DNA of 64,000 nt, from NCBI RefSeq assembly GCF_007860075.1, contig NZ_SJPP01000001.1:434001-498000 (forward strand), given 5' to 3'. Source of the stretch: Symmachiella macrocystis (GTDB lineage: Bacteria > Planctomycetota > Planctomycetia > Planctomycetales > Planctomycetaceae). Position numbers and translations under genes: made by a program. Under the pieces are notes generated by a model. The model saw nothing but the letters and a program-made list of their open reading frames with translations, made no database searches and had not been told where the DNA came from. Below, piece after piece: positions 37,392-46,832 of the stretch (its first letter is position 1; each line of letters opens with the position of its first letter).

Positions 37392-39644
37392 TTACTTGAT
37401 AAACAGCATTTCCTGATAGGTGGGCAACGGCCATAAATCATCGGCCACCACCGCTTCCAATTTGTCGGCAATCGAGCGAACTTTGCTCATGGCCGGCAAC
37501 ACGACATGGCAATAATTGCTAGCCTCTGCCAGCAAATCTTCCGTCTCCGGCTCTTCCAATGTCGCTTCCAGTTCAGCAATGCTGTCTTGCAATGCTTTCA
37601 CCAAGCTGGTCATCGTATCCAACGTATCGGTATCGAATTCGAAGCCCAACATTTTCAGGTTCGCACACGTCGAAGCCAACTCATTCTGATACCGAATCGC
37701 AGCCGGGAAGATCATGGTCCTGGCCATTTCGATGGTCAGATTGACCTCCACACCGACGGTATTGCAATACTGTTCAAGATACGTATCGAGACGACTGGAC
37801 AACTCACGATCAGAAAGTACAGCGTACTTGCCGAACAATTCCTTGACCTCTTCCGACTGCAGAACCGGCAGAGCATCGGTCGTGGTCTTCAGATTGAGCA
37901 AGCCCCGTTTTTCGGCTTCCTCATGCCAAGCGTCGCTATATCCATCACCATTGAACACAACCGCGCCATGCTCGTTGATGATTTCAGTCAGTAGTTTTTG
38001 CAACTCGGCGTGCAATTTACTCGGATCACCACCGGTCGCTTCTTCCAATCGTGTTGCGCAGAAGTCCAGCGAATCCGCCACGATCGTATTCATGGCGACC
38101 AATGGACCGGCGATCGATTGACTCGATCCCACAGCACGGAATTCGAACCGATTTCCGGTAAAGGCGAACGGGCTCGTCCGGTTACGGTCGCCGGCATCCT
38201 TGGGTAGCGGCGGTAACACATCGACACCAACGGTCAACGTTCCCTTGGGAATCGAAGAATTGGCACCTCCCGCTTTGATTTGCTCGAAGACGTCGGTCAA
38301 TTGGTCTCCCAGGAAAACCGACATAATCGCTGGCGGAGCTTCGTTGGCCCCCAAGCGATGATCATTACTCGCCGAGGCCACGACGGCCCGCAGTAAGCCC
38401 TGGAACTTGTGGACACCCCGAATGACTGCAGCGCAGAACAACAGGAACTGCGCGTTTTCGTGCGGCGTGTCGCCCGGGTCGATCAGATTGCCTTGCGTGG
38501 CACTCCCCATCGACCAATTGACGTGCTTGCCAGAACCATTCACTCCCGCGAACGGTTTTTCATGCATTAAGCAGGCCATTCCGTACTTCTCGGCCGTCCG
38601 CTTTAAGGTGGTCATCAACAACTGTTGATGGTCAGTTGCCAGGTTGGCGAATTCAAACATCGGGGCAATCTCGAATTGGCCCGGAGCCACTTCGTTGTGC
38701 CGCGTTTTAACCGGAACCCCCAGCTTGAACAGTTCCCGTTCACTTTCGAGCATGAATGCCAACACGCGATCGGGAATCGCACCGAAGTAATGATCGTCGA
38801 ATTCTTGACCCTTTGGCGGCGGAGCCCCCATCAATGTCCGACCGGCATTCAACAAGTCCGGACGGGCAAAATAGAAATTCCGGTCGACCAGAAAATACTC
38901 TTGCTCCGGACCGGCCGTCGAGGAAACCATGGCTCCGTCTGTGTGGCCGAAGAGTTTGAGAATCCGCTGGGCTTGTATGTTCAACGCTTGCATCGAACGC
39001 AGCACCGGCGTCTTTTTGTCCAGGGCTTCGCCTGTCCAAGAGACAAACGCCGTCGGAATACACAGCGTCGTTCCGTTGGGGTTTTCCATGATATACGCGG
39101 GACTGGTAACGTCCCAAATCGTATAACCCCGGGCTTCAAACGTTACGCGAATCCCGCCGGTCGGGAAACTGGAACCGTCCGGTTCGCCTTGAATCAACTG
39201 CTTGCCGGAGAATTCGGCCAGTGCGCCCCCTTCACCGTCAGGCGAGAGAAAGCTGTCATGCTTCTCGGCAGTAAAGCCGGTCAACGGGTAGAAAACGTGG
39301 GCGTAGTGCGTGGCCCCTTTTTCAATCGCCCAATCCTTCATTGCTGAGGCCACCGCATCGGCAGTGGAACAATCCAACTTTTCACCAGCGTCGATTGTGC
39401 CGCACAGTGTTTTAAAAACGGGCTTGGGCAACCGCTGCTTCATCACCGCCTTGGAAAAGACGTTGGCGTTGAACAGCTCGCCGGTCGGCGTGTCCTTAAA
39501 ATTCATCGGCGACGGACTCGGCGAATAACCGGTCACCGCCGCGATGGCGGCAGACCTAGCTGAGCCGACCGTCGTCTTCGATCCGTTGCTGGATGTTGCG
39601 TATGTGCCGTCTTTTTTAGCGCCCTGGTTTGTAACCGTACTCAC
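37392..39644 (-). CDS. glnN: Glutamine synthetase type III (GlnN)
   Basis: 750 residues from a GTG at 39644. The length and the motifs [26 protein letters not shown] and [16 protein letters not shown] are those of the GSIII class, which forms large double-ring dodecamers and makes glutamine from glutamate, ammonia and ATP in the cytoplasm. The frame is open to 39752, but the GTG is preceded by AGAAAGGT and overlaps the TGA of a 69-codon upstream frame as GTGA. A strong sigma-54-type promoter (39953-39969) lies about 300 bases upstream, consistent with nitrogen control. Confidence 0.93.
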   Translation of the reverse strand: MSTVTNQGAKKDGTYATSSNGSKTTVGSARSAAIAAVTGYSPSPSPMNFKDTPTGELFNANVFSKAVMKQRLPKPVFKTLCGTIDAGEKLDCSTADAVASAMKDWAIEKGATHYAHVFYPLTGFTAEKHDSFLSPDGEGGALAEFSGKQLIQGEPDGSSFPTGGIRVTFEARGYTIWDVTSPAYIMENPNGTTLCIPTAFVSWTGEALDKKTPVLRSMQALNIQAQRILKLFGHTDGAMVSSTAGPEQEYFLVDRNFYFARPDLLNAGRTLMGAPPPKGQEFDDHYFGAIPDRVLAFMLESERELFKLGVPVKTRHNEVAPGQFEIAPMFEFANLATDHQQLLMTTLKRTAEKYGMACLMHEKPFAGVNGSGKHVNWSMGSATQGNLIDPGDTPHENAQFLLFCAAVIRGVHKFQGLLRAVVASASNDHRLGANEAPPAIMSVFLGDQLTDVFEQIKAGGANSSIPKGTLTVGVDVLPPLPKDAGDRNRTSPFAFTGNRFEFRAVGSSQSIAGPLVAMNTIVADSLDFCATRLEEATGGDPSKLHAELQKLLTEIINEHGAVVFNGDGYSDAWHEEAEKRGLLNLKTTTDALPVLQSEEVKELFGKYAVLSDRELSSRLDTYLEQYCNTVGVEVNLTIEMARTMIFPAAIRYQNELASTCANLKMLGFEFDTDTLDTMTSLVKALQDSIAELEATLEEPETEDLLAEASNYCHVVLPAMSKVRSIADKLEAVVADDLWPLPTYQEMLFIK

Positions 39645-39850
39645 TGTGTCAGTACCTTTCTCGCGGCGATCGTCGCGCCGACTCCCACATCTCCACCGGG
39701 TTTCAGTCTCCCTACCAAAACAAGCTGTTCTTCCTGAGCAGCGATGATACAAATACTGGTCACGACCTTCGTCTCGGCCCGCAAAGTTGCTGGGGCCTCA
39801 ACTTCCCGGTAACCGACCAGATGTCTTCTTAATGCCGTCCGTAAAGTCAC
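39641..39850 (-). CDS. Possible small upstream ORF (69 aa) in the glnN leader
   Basis: A GTG-initiated frame runs from 39850 to a TGA at 39641-39643 that overlaps the glnN GTG as GTGA, the same overlap used by real gene pairs in this window. The peptide contains [20 protein letters not shown] and is not recognised. It would lie inside the transcript made from the sigma-54-type promoter. It could be a coupling or attenuation leader, or chance. Confidence 0.3.
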   Translation of the reverse strand: MTLRTALRRHLVGYREVEAPATLRAETKVVTSICIIAAQEEQLVLVGRLKPGGDVGVGATIAARKVLTQ

Positions 39851-39952
39851 GGTCGGGATTTCCGCAAGAAACTACTCGACAAACGTCGACTGCCCATGAA
39901 CTGTTGAACATGCAGTTATTGCTATCAACAACTGCATACAGTGCAATTGGAT

Positions 39953-39969
39953 AGCAGAGCACGTGCCAA
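39953..39969 (-). promoter_or_regulatory. Candidate sigma-54 promoter for glnN
   Basis: On the reverse strand TTGGCACG, four bases, then CTGCT: the -24/-12 layout with GG-N10-GC and only one mismatch to TTGGCACG-N4-TTGCT. The predicted start is near 39941, giving a leader of about 300 bases before the glnN GTG. Just downstream lie TGCA-containing dyads (TGCAGTT/AACTGCA at 39911-39936). Confidence 0.6.
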
Positions 39970-40469
39970 ACATCGCCGCAGCGTGTATGATTTCTCAAAC
40001 CATTACGGATGGTACGGTCACCGGGGCACGTCTCGCTCGATATTCAAACCACACCATACCCAAGTTTTACCTGAAAAACAGCAAAATTCAGACTGTTGCC
40101 GCGAGGAATGGACACACCACAACCTTTCACCGGCAATCCCAGCATTTCGCACAAATCGAGCCGCGACAAATCGCCCCAACACCAACCCAACAGGCAAACG
40201 CTGGATTAGCTGGCATCGGCTGCCTGTAAATAATGCACGACGGCCAAGTCCTTGGGAACCACGATTTCGAAAACTCAATTGTGACCACAATCTGTGGAGT
40301 CCCTGAGTCGAGTGAACCGACACCCCCTCCCCTGCCCGGTTTGGATTGCAAACTCAGCACGGTCCGCTCTTCGCGGCACTGGATTTGCGTTCTGACCTTT
40401 TGAATTGTTTTTACGACTTTGCGTCACTGTGCGGGAAGTTATCGGCCACGAGAACGGACGACAAAACCA
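39970..40469. other. Divergent spacer between glnN promoter and sthA
   Basis: About 500 bases with no supported gene. It should contain activator sites for the glnN promoter and a promoter for sthA. I looked for TGCACC-N5-GGTGCA NtrC sites and found none that is clear. Reverse open frames here show no family motif. Confidence 0.4.
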
Positions 40470-41867
40470 TTGAATAATCATACTTACGATGTTGTTGTGA
40501 TCGGTACGGGACCAGGCGGTGAAGGGGCGGTGATGCAGGCGGCCAAATTGGGCCGGTCCGTCGCCGTCGTCGAACGCATGGAAATGATCGGCGGAAACTG
40601 CACGCACAAAGGGACCATTCCCAGCAAAGCGCTCAGGTTCGCTATCTTCCAAGTTGCCAACTTACTCACCAGTCGGCTCGTCGATTCCGAAGCGCTCGCC
40701 AAAGCACGATCCTTATCCAACCTCCGCCGCTCCGCCCATTCCGTAATCGAGCGACAGGTCGATATGCGGCAAAGCTTTTATGACCGTAACAGTGTGCCGG
40801 TTTACGACGGACACGCGAAGTTCCGCGACCCAAATACCATTGATATTTACGACGAACTGGGAGGCAAACGCACATTAACGGCAAAAACGTTTGTGATCGC
40901 CACCGGCTCACGCCCCTTTCGGCCCCCCGAAATCGACTTCGACCATCCGCTGGTCCACGATAGTGACTCGATCCTGGATCTTCAGGAAACCCCCCGTTCA
41001 ATCAGCGTGTTTGGTGCGGGCGTCATCGGTTGTGAATATGCCTCGATGTTTCGCAACATCGGTGTGAAGGTCAATCTCATCAACACTCGCGACAAACTTC
41101 TGGAGTTTCTGGATGATGAGATCATCGATGCGCTCAGCTACCACCTCCGAGACCGCGGCGTGATTATCCGACACCGGGAGTCGTATGAACGCGTCGAACC
41201 TGTGGATAACGGCGTGATCCTGCATCTCAAGTCCGGCAAACAAATCAAAACCGACATCCTGTTGTGGGCAGCGGGACGGAGTGGAAATACCAACGACCTG
41301 GGCTTAGAGTCCGTCGGCATCGAACCGGACTCGCGTGGACTGCTCCACGTGGACGAGCATTTCCGAACGTCCGCCGAACACATCTATGCTGTGGGGGACG
41401 TGATCGGCCAACCTTCGCTGGCCAGCGCCGCCTATGTGCAAGGCCGCTACGCCGCCTTTCATCTGGTACACGGCGAATGCGAGCGGGCCTTGATCGAAGA
41501 CATTCCCACGGGCATTTACACCAGCCCAGAAATCAGTTCGCTGGGCAAGACCGAACGCGAACTCACCGAGATGGGGGTCCCCTACGAAGTTGGGCAATCG
41601 ACATTCAAAAGCCTAGCCCGCGCACAAATCACCGGACAAACCGTGGGCATGCTCAAGCTGCTCTTCCATCGTGAGACGCTGCAACTGCTCGGCATTCACT
41701 GCTTCGGAGCCAACGCCTCAGAAATTATCCACATTGGCCAAGCCATCATGTCACAGCCGGGCGAACAAAACTCACTCCGCTATTTCGTCAACTCGACGTT
41801 TAACTATCCTACGATGGCCGAGGGCTACCGCGTCGCCGCCCTCAACGGCCTCAACCGTTTGTTTTAG
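40470..41867 (+). CDS. sthA: Soluble (Si-specific) pyridine nucleotide transhydrogenase
   Basis: 465 residues from a TTG at 40470 ([12 protein letters not shown]); the open frame starts at 40419 but the family normally begins within a few residues of the first Rossmann strand. The FAD motif is [13 protein letters not shown], and the region [16 protein letters not shown] keeps one cysteine where disulfide reductases have two, as in SthA. The second nucleotide site is [16 protein letters not shown], and the late FAD motif IYAVGDVIG is present. The enzyme moves hydride between NADPH and NAD in the cytoplasm. It appears monocistronic and converges on a DUF1559 gene. Confidence 0.92.
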   Translation: MNNHTYDVVVIGTGPGGEGAVMQAAKLGRSVAVVERMEMIGGNCTHKGTIPSKALRFAIFQVANLLTSRLVDSEALAKARSLSNLRRSAHSVIERQVDMRQSFYDRNSVPVYDGHAKFRDPNTIDIYDELGGKRTLTAKTFVIATGSRPFRPPEIDFDHPLVHDSDSILDLQETPRSISVFGAGVIGCEYASMFRNIGVKVNLINTRDKLLEFLDDEIIDALSYHLRDRGVIIRHRESYERVEPVDNGVILHLKSGKQIKTDILLWAAGRSGNTNDLGLESVGIEPDSRGLLHVDEHFRTSAEHIYAVGDVIGQPSLASAAYVQGRYAAFHLVHGECERALIEDIPTGIYTSPEISSLGKTERELTEMGVPYEVGQSTFKSLARAQITGQTVGMLKLLFHRETLQLLGIHCFGANASEIIHIGQAIMSQPGEQNSLRYFVNSTFNYPTMAEGYRVAALNGLNRLF

Positions 41868-41894
41868 GAGGCGCGAGGCGTGAGGAGAATGTAG

Positions 41895-41912
41895 GGTGTG
41901 TCGCGACGCACC
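41895..41912. terminator. Hairpin between convergent sthA and DUF1559 genes
   Basis: GGTGTGTCG followed by CGACGCACC is a near-perfect self-complementary 18-mer (one G-T pair) followed by TTTCC on the forward strand. It lies 28 bases after the sthA stop and may end transcription. Strings like this (GGTGCGTCGCGACGCACC) also look like a dispersed element rather than a dedicated terminator. Confidence 0.35.
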
Positions 41913-41976
41913 TTTCCATATCGGGCGAACGATGCAGCCAACCCAAGTTGCTCGGCAAAAGCCTCACCGGCCGCCG

Positions 41977-42900
41977 TTAAAACTCGTTGACAACCTCGCC
42001 ACCCTGGACCGTGAATAGCGCGCGGTAGAGGTCGACGTCAATCGATTCACTAATAAACCGTCCGCTGCCATCGGCCAATGAAAAGTGGCTGCCGCCCACA
42101 TGGGGGCTGGAGAACTGAAATCGCCGCTCGGCACTGCCGGAACAACTCGTCTCCGGCGGATTCATTCCCGCCTGGGCACAATTGGGAGACGCCTTCCACC
42201 AGCGGAGTACGCCGCGTGCGAAACCTTGACTGCCGCCTCCGCCTCCTCCCCCACCGCCGCCGCCACCACCTCCGCCGGAATTGATGGCTCCTCGCGCCCA
42301 ACCGCCGAATTCGAAATTGATTTCTCCGGCTGCCAAGGTATTGGTCGTGCCATCCGTCACATTCCGGAAACGTGTTGCAGAGAGCGGAAACAAGATTCCA
42401 TCATCCGCCCCGGGGGTCGTGCCGGACGCTGCGGCATAGTGGCTGGGGCCGTACAGCAAGTCGACGACGTCGGTTTCGGGCTGCGAGGCACACTGGTAGG
42501 TCGGAATGACGCATATAACAGCAGCGGCATTGTTGGGGTCATCGAATCGCACATTGAAATCGTAATCGTTGTACACGGCAACTTGTTCGATGTAGGGCAA
42601 AATCAGCGTCTGCCAAGTTGTTAGCAAATGCCCATCCGAGGTGCTGCCGCTGGTCCCCAACACCCCCATCGGAAACACAAGGTGCGTCGATTGATAGTTG
42701 TGCAGCGCCAGCGCAATCTGCCGCATGTTGTTTTTGCAGGTCGTCCGCCGAGCTGCTTCACGGGCTTGCTGCACAGCCGGCAATAACAATGCAACCAAAA
42801 TCGCAATAATCGCAATCACTACCAACAGTTCGATTAACGTAAAGCCTTTGCCGCTCGCTGGCTTCGGCGAACGCATGAAATTTCGAGCACTGAACTTCAT
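41977..42900 (-). CDS. DUF1559 domain protein with poly-glycine tract (copy 2)
   Basis: 307 residues from the ATG at 42900, with AGAGG upstream. The prepilin-type site is [20 protein letters not shown] followed by [13 protein letters not shown] run of fifteen glycines (codons 42232-42276) separates a segment with NSGG from SQGFARG. The end has GGSHFSLADGSGRFISESID, the DUF1559 signature. The gene starts 13 bases after the stop of the GIDDTD protein, so it seems to be in the same transcript as the ModE-like cluster, unlike the other two copies. Confidence 0.9.
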   Translation of the reverse strand: MKFSARNFMRSPKPASGKGFTLIELLVVIAIIAILVALLLPAVQQAREAARRTTCKNNMRQIALALHNYQSTHLVFPMGVLGTSGSTSDGHLLTTWQTLILPYIEQVAVYNDYDFNVRFDDPNNAAAVICVIPTYQCASQPETDVVDLLYGPSHYAAASGTTPGADDGILFPLSATRFRNVTDGTTNTLAAGEINFEFGGWARGAINSGGGGGGGGGGGGGGGSQGFARGVLRWWKASPNCAQAGMNPPETSCSGSAERRFQFSSPHVGGSHFSLADGSGRFISESIDVDLYRALFTVQGGEVVNEF

Positions 42901-42913
42901 CGCAGTAGGACCT

Positions 42914-43657
42914 CTAATGTAATTTGACCGCTTGATAGAGATGCGGCGAGCCGGTGGCGTCCGCCTTAACAAACAGCACTGCCGCCCCTTGCCGTACGTT
43001 GGGACGGAGATGTTTTCCCACGTCGACGGTACCCTGAGCAATTTCCTGGTCCGTCACGTATTCCTGCACGCACACATCCCGACTGTGGAGCGCGTCGACG
43101 GGCTGCGCACCGGAAAGATCATCAGGCCACTCACCCAATTGAATGATGCGACCGCTGTTCTGTGCCCATGCCAGACCGACTGCAGCCAACGCTCCAATCA
43201 CCCCATCTTCGGTGCCGCCCAACGCTTCTAGGTGCACGCCGACAGCGGCGGCAATTGCGAACGCGGTTTCGCGGGCCACAAACTCGCTTTGGCAGCTCTG
43301 GCCCCATTCCACAACTTCCGGTGGGCACTCCCCGGTTAGGATGCATAGCCCCGGGTCACTCCCTTCGATAAACCAATCCCGCATCACCCGGCGGCAACAT
43401 GGAAGTACGGACTCGACGGCCAATTGCGTTTCGTCGGCAAGATCCGGCGAGCGCAACGAATCTTGCCGACGCTGTAACGTGATCGACGCCGAACCGTTTT
43501 TTGAGGTGTACGGCACACGGGGATCGTCCAGAAGTTGGTGACGGACGATTCGCAGACAACTCCATTCCGGTGAAAGTTCGCGGACGATTTGCCGCGCCAA
43601 TTGATTTGTCCCCCGCGAGCCGATGATATCCGTGTCATCAATGCCGACAATAATCAC
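42914..43657 (-). CDS. GIDDTD-motif protein, TiaS-like N-terminus; function unknown
   Basis: 247 residues from a GTG at 43657 that overlaps the upstream TGA as GTGA, with GGAG eight bases upstream. It opens VIIVGIDDTDIIGSRGTNQL, which resembles the start of archaeal TiaS (tRNA-Ile2 agmatinylcytidine synthetase) and related nucleotide-binding proteins, but the rest is much shorter than TiaS and lacks its C-terminal OB and zinc-ribbon domains. ALGGTEDGVIGALAAVGLAW near residue 150 is a second conserved-looking block. So it is likely a stand-alone member of that fold with another substrate. It is clustered with a small membrane protein and a ModE-like regulator. Confidence 0.6.
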   Translation of the reverse strand: MIIVGIDDTDIIGSRGTNQLARQIVRELSPEWSCLRIVRHQLLDDPRVPYTSKNGSASITLQRRQDSLRSPDLADETQLAVESVLPCCRRVMRDWFIEGSDPGLCILTGECPPEVVEWGQSCQSEFVARETAFAIAAAVGVHLEALGGTEDGVIGALAAVGLAWAQNSGRIIQLGEWPDDLSGAQPVDALHSRDVCVQEYVTDQEIAQGTVDVGKHLRPNVRQGAAVLFVKADATGSPHLYQAVKLH

Positions 43658-44274
43658 GGCGACGACTCCTGCTGCTGGGGCAGATTCGCACCAAACCACA
43701 CCGAGGCGCTCAACAATCCGGCCACGATTCCGCAGATCGTGTAAGTGATTACTGCTTGCGACAGCCAGACCGAGAGCGGACGCCCGCCCGCGTGTTCCAG
43801 CCCTACTCCCTTCAACGTTCCGCGGACCAACAGCGCCGAAAGATTGGCGAACAGTCCGCCGAGAACGAATCCGATATAAACCGCGCGGCTAGAACTTGCA
43901 TGCCGCAACATCCAATCCAGCGTAGGACCGATGACGGTCAGACTTGTCAACGCCCCAAACCCCAATCCCGATCCGCCAAAACCAAGCATGCGCAAGGATA
44001 TTGCCGTGGCCAATGCCGAGACGCCGATGATTGACCCGGCTCCTTCTCGCGGAACCAATGCCAACCCTGCCGCCACCGGAAAGACGACCTTCAAAATCGC
44101 ATGCCCCGGAATGCGCAGATGCAAGTCAATCAGCGTCGACATAGCTGCGGTGAGAACGCCAAATCCAATCAGGATCAGCCACTCCGTGGTCGACGGCACA
44201 TCGCTCGCGCGGGCCAGTCGCTGCAACCTGGATTTGCCCAGCAGCCCAGGATGCGGTTTTAAAGCCGGCGTCAT
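43654..44274 (-). CDS. Small membrane protein with about six TM helices
   Basis: 206 residues. Hydrophobic segments are seen at about 31-49, 56-74, 78-95, 101-121, 130-150 and 168-190, with short glycine-rich loops (GFGGSGLGFGAL). Size and topology resemble ECF-transporter S-components, but no substrate motif can be named, and no ECF ATPase genes are close. Its stop overlaps the next start (GTGA), so it is translated together with the GIDDTD protein. The 154 bases upstream contain a tandem repeat. Confidence 0.6.
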   Translation of the reverse strand: MTPALKPHPGLLGKSRLQRLARASDVPSTTEWLILIGFGVLTAAMSTLIDLHLRIPGHAILKVVFPVAAGLALVPREGAGSIIGVSALATAISLRMLGFGGSGLGFGALTSLTVIGPTLDWMLRHASSSRAVYIGFVLGGLFANLSALLVRGTLKGVGLEHAGGRPLSVWLSQAVITYTICGIVAGLLSASVWFGANLPQQQESSP

Positions 44275-44385
44275 GCGTCATTCTCATTTACGATCTAAAA
44301 TCCCACCAAATGGCAAACCCGTGCCACTTGGTCAAATCGTAACGCAAACCGCTGCCACACGCAATATAAGGCGAGCGGAGCAGAC

Positions 44386-44449
44386 CTCACGCCGTCCCCC
44401 TCACGCCGTCCCCCTCACGCCGTCCCCCTCACGCCGTCCCCCTCACGCC
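44386..44449. repeat. 14-bp tandem repeat (CTCACGCCGTCCCC, about 4.6 copies)
   Basis: Perfect copies start at 44386, 44400, 44414 and 44428, with a partial copy at 44442-44449. The last full copy overlaps the 3' end of the ModE-like gene and supplies its final codons and stop. The unit shares CTCACGCC with the dispersed repeat of other spacers. It may vary in copy number between strains. Confidence 0.85.
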
Positions 44450-44818
44450 ATTTACGATTTCCTGAATATCCGCACTAAACTGCTCTTCAACAATCGCAAA
44501 GACTTCTTGCCGCATCTCTCGATACCGAGCCGTCAATTGCCGCGCGGGTTCCGTCAGCGTGCTCCGCCGCAGATCGCCGCCCCCCACCTGCGTTTCCACG
44601 AGCACGATCCCCAATCGGGATTCGACTTCTTTAATGCGGGACCACACGTGCCGATAGCTTTTATTGACAGCAGCGGCGGCGTTCTTGATCGATCCGGTCT
44701 CTTCAACAGCCTCCAAAATCCGGCAAATCCCCAACCCAAAGATGTAAGTACCGTCGACCTCCAACCAGACCTTTGCCCGCGGCGTGACCGCCACCTGCGC
44801 CTGTTTTTGACGAGCCAT
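44429..44818 (-). CDS. ModE-like winged helix-turn-helix regulator
   Basis: 129 residues. The region AKVWLEVDGTYIFGLGICRI then LEAVEETGSIKNAAAAVNKS and YRHVWSRIKEVESRLGIVLV is the winged HTH of ModE N-terminal domains (LysR-like HTH), including the GSI-x-x-AA and the Y-R-x-x-W pattern. The molybdate-binding TOBE domains of ModE are absent, so it is a one-domain regulator. The final residues GVRGTA and the stop come from the 14-bp repeat. It is followed by the membrane and GIDDTD genes, and preceded by the Cys-rich mini-protein. Confidence 0.8.
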   Translation of the reverse strand: MARQKQAQVAVTPRAKVWLEVDGTYIFGLGICRILEAVEETGSIKNAAAAVNKSYRHVWSRIKEVESRLGIVLVETQVGGGDLRRSTLTEPARQLTARYREMRQEVFAIVEEQFSADIQEIVNGVRGTA

Positions 44819-44901
44819 TTGAATAAGTCCTGTTATTTCGGAGGAGTCCGCTAATAGTGAAGTGGCGTGGCAAATGTAGGTCCAAGAGTTATGCGCACTC
44901 T

Positions 44902-45066
44902 TTACCCCTGATCCGTTTCGGACTTCGTCTCCTGCTCTTCCCTGCGAGGTGTCATCTGCACCACTTCCGGAGGGCGGACATCACCGATCACGCTTTTCAA
45001 CGGGCAAACGGAATACACCGCACACTTTTTGCAGCCTACGGCGACTGCGATCGGGCAAAGAGTCAT
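44902..45066 (-). CDS. Cys-rich mini-protein (54 aa)
   Basis: A short gene from the ATG at 45066 with a very good AGGAGAAG site just upstream. It begins MTLCPIAVAVGCKKCAVYSV and continues CPLKSVIGD, with four cysteines (C4, C12, C15, C21) spaced for a metal ion or small iron-sulfur site, and ends in a charged tail. Small proteins of this CPxAxAxGCKKC type occur in diverse bacteria, but I know no function. It is the first gene of the ModE-like cluster on the reverse strand. Confidence 0.75.
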   Translation of the reverse strand: MTLCPIAVAVGCKKCAVYSVCPLKSVIGDVRPPEVVQMTPRREEQETKSETDQG

Positions 45067-45358
45067 CGCACTTCTCCTGAAACGAGGCTTGAGGGGACAG
45101 GCATGAGGAAAAACATCTGCAGTCCACCATATCCCCACGCCTCTTTTTTGTTTCAGCAGCCCAAGCGCGAATCCGAATCGGGACTCCATTCCCAGCAATC
45201 AAAGGACATCCGTCGTTTCGACCGACGTCTTGTTACGTTTGTTATATCCCGATATCGCGCTGAAGGCAAAGTCTTAACAAGCCACACGCCCCAGCGATGC
45301 CAGGCGACCGCATAACGCCCGAAAAAAGCAGAGAATTAAAAGCGGTCCTTCACTTTCT

Positions 45359-46801
45359 CTAACCCAAGAGCTGTTGAATCTTCCGACCGCCGGCGACCAA
45401 GGGGACCGGTCGTCCGGGACTTGCGAGGATCTCTTGCCGCGGGTCGACGCCCAAGAGATGACAGGCTGTGCATAGCACATCTTTGGGATCGATCGCCTGA
45501 TCAATGACATCTCCGGCGACCGCATCGGTGGTTCCCACAACCTGTCCCCGCGGCACTCCGGCACCGGCAAAGAGTTGAGAATACGCTCGCGACCAATGAT
45601 CCCGGCCCGGCGCGCCGGCGGCGGTGGCGAAAAACTTCGGTGTGCGGCCATGCTCGCTGAGGCACAGGACCAACGTGTCGTCCAACAACCCGCGCTGCTC
45701 CAAATCACGGATGAGCGTCGCATACGCACGGTCAAACGCCGGTAACAGAAACTCTTTTAGACGGGAATGGTGATCGTAGTGAGTATCCCAACTCTCATCG
45801 GTTTGGCCGTATTCATCCCAGACAACGGTGACAAATTTCACGTCCGCTTCCAGCAATCGCCGCGCAGCCAGACAGGATTGGCCGAACAGCGTCATGCCGT
45901 ATTCGTCGCGCAGCGCAGCCGGCTCACGCTCAATCTGAAGCGCATTGGTTACCTGCGGAGTCGCCAACAACTCAAACGCAGCCGCGCGTTGTCGCGCGTA
46001 CCCCCGGGCCGCTTTCGCGCGGCTGATCGTATCGGCCGGCCCTTCCAATCGGCTTAACAGAGATCGGCGGCGCTGCAATTCACCGGAGCTGAGCGGCGCT
46101 CCGCCTCCCGCTCCGAACGCAAAGCGCCCTTCGGGGGTGATCGCACGAAACGGATCGCCCAGCGGCATGTCCCCATCGAATTCTGTCCACAGCGGATCGT
46201 ACGCCGTTCCTAAAAACCCGCCAAACGTTCCCGACCGCTTATTCGGATTTGCATACAGGCTTTGCCGCCAGGGCAACATCACATTCCGCGGAACGCCCGG
46301 AGCAGATTCTCCCAACTGCCCCCGCTCACCCACGTAATCAACCAGCGACCCCAGATACGGCCATTGTTCGGGATGCCGCTGACGCCCTTCAATGCGCGCT
46401 GTGTCGGGATTGCCGGTCAGTGTGTAGGAAGCTGAGTGAATGTTCCAGGGATGCGACATCGACCGGACCAACGTGCAACGATCCAAAACCTGCGCCGACT
46501 GCGGCAGATGTTCATTGACTCGGACGCCGCTCAAGCAGGACTGCACCGAAGCAAATTCGCCGCGAATCTCCTCAGGCGCGTCCGGCTTGGGATCAAACGT
46601 GTCCAACTGGCTCCAGGCGCCGTAGATATACAACAGCAAACAACGTTTCGCCCGTGCAGCGGCAGGATGGATCACTTCGGCGGCGTTTGTCAGGTGAGCG
46701 CCGCTCGACGACAGTCCCAGCGCACCGACTGCGCCTGCCCGCAATAAGTCGCGGCGTTTCCACGCCTGTTGGTTATCTAGGAGGGATCCCGAACCACTCA
46801 A
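45359..46801 (-). CDS. DUF1501 family protein, Tat-exported
   Basis: 480 residues from a TTG at 46801, supported by AAAGGAG six bases upstream. The twin-arginine signal is WKRRDLLRAGAVGALGLSSS. DUF1501 motifs include LLLYIYGAWSQLDTFDPKPD near 55-75, FVTVVWDEYGQTDESWDTH near 325 and LCLSEHGRTPKF with GRDHW near 385-405. Unlike the copy at 9255 it has no DUF1549 gene beside it; its neighbours are a WD40 gene and another DUF1501 gene, all on the reverse strand. Confidence 0.9.
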   Translation of the reverse strand: MSGSGSLLDNQQAWKRRDLLRAGAVGALGLSSSGAHLTNAAEVIHPAAARAKRCLLLYIYGAWSQLDTFDPKPDAPEEIRGEFASVQSCLSGVRVNEHLPQSAQVLDRCTLVRSMSHPWNIHSASYTLTGNPDTARIEGRQRHPEQWPYLGSLVDYVGERGQLGESAPGVPRNVMLPWRQSLYANPNKRSGTFGGFLGTAYDPLWTEFDGDMPLGDPFRAITPEGRFAFGAGGGAPLSSGELQRRRSLLSRLEGPADTISRAKAARGYARQRAAAFELLATPQVTNALQIEREPAALRDEYGMTLFGQSCLAARRLLEADVKFVTVVWDEYGQTDESWDTHYDHHSRLKEFLLPAFDRAYATLIRDLEQRGLLDDTLVLCLSEHGRTPKFFATAAGAPGRDHWSRAYSQLFAGAGVPRGQVVGTTDAVAGDVIDQAIDPKDVLCTACHLLGVDPRQEILASPGRPVPLVAGGRKIQQLLG

Positions 46802-46832
46802 AACCGTCTCCTTTGTTCCGTCCGTTCAAACG

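Noticed and set aside
37392-39644. Glutamine synthetase considered as an amidoligase member of the ATP-grasp system
   Set aside because: Its motifs and length are those of ordinary type III glutamine synthetase, it has its own sigma-54-type promoter, and the glycosidase and K+ channel genes separate it from the ATP-grasp cluster.
39911-39936. NtrC binding site formed by TGCAGTT/AACTGCA
   Set aside because: The dyad does not match TGCACC-N5-GGTGCA and lies downstream of the predicted transcript start rather than upstream.
44386-44449. CRISPR array
   Set aside because: Units are 14 bp, perfect and head to tail with no spacers; no cas genes nearby.
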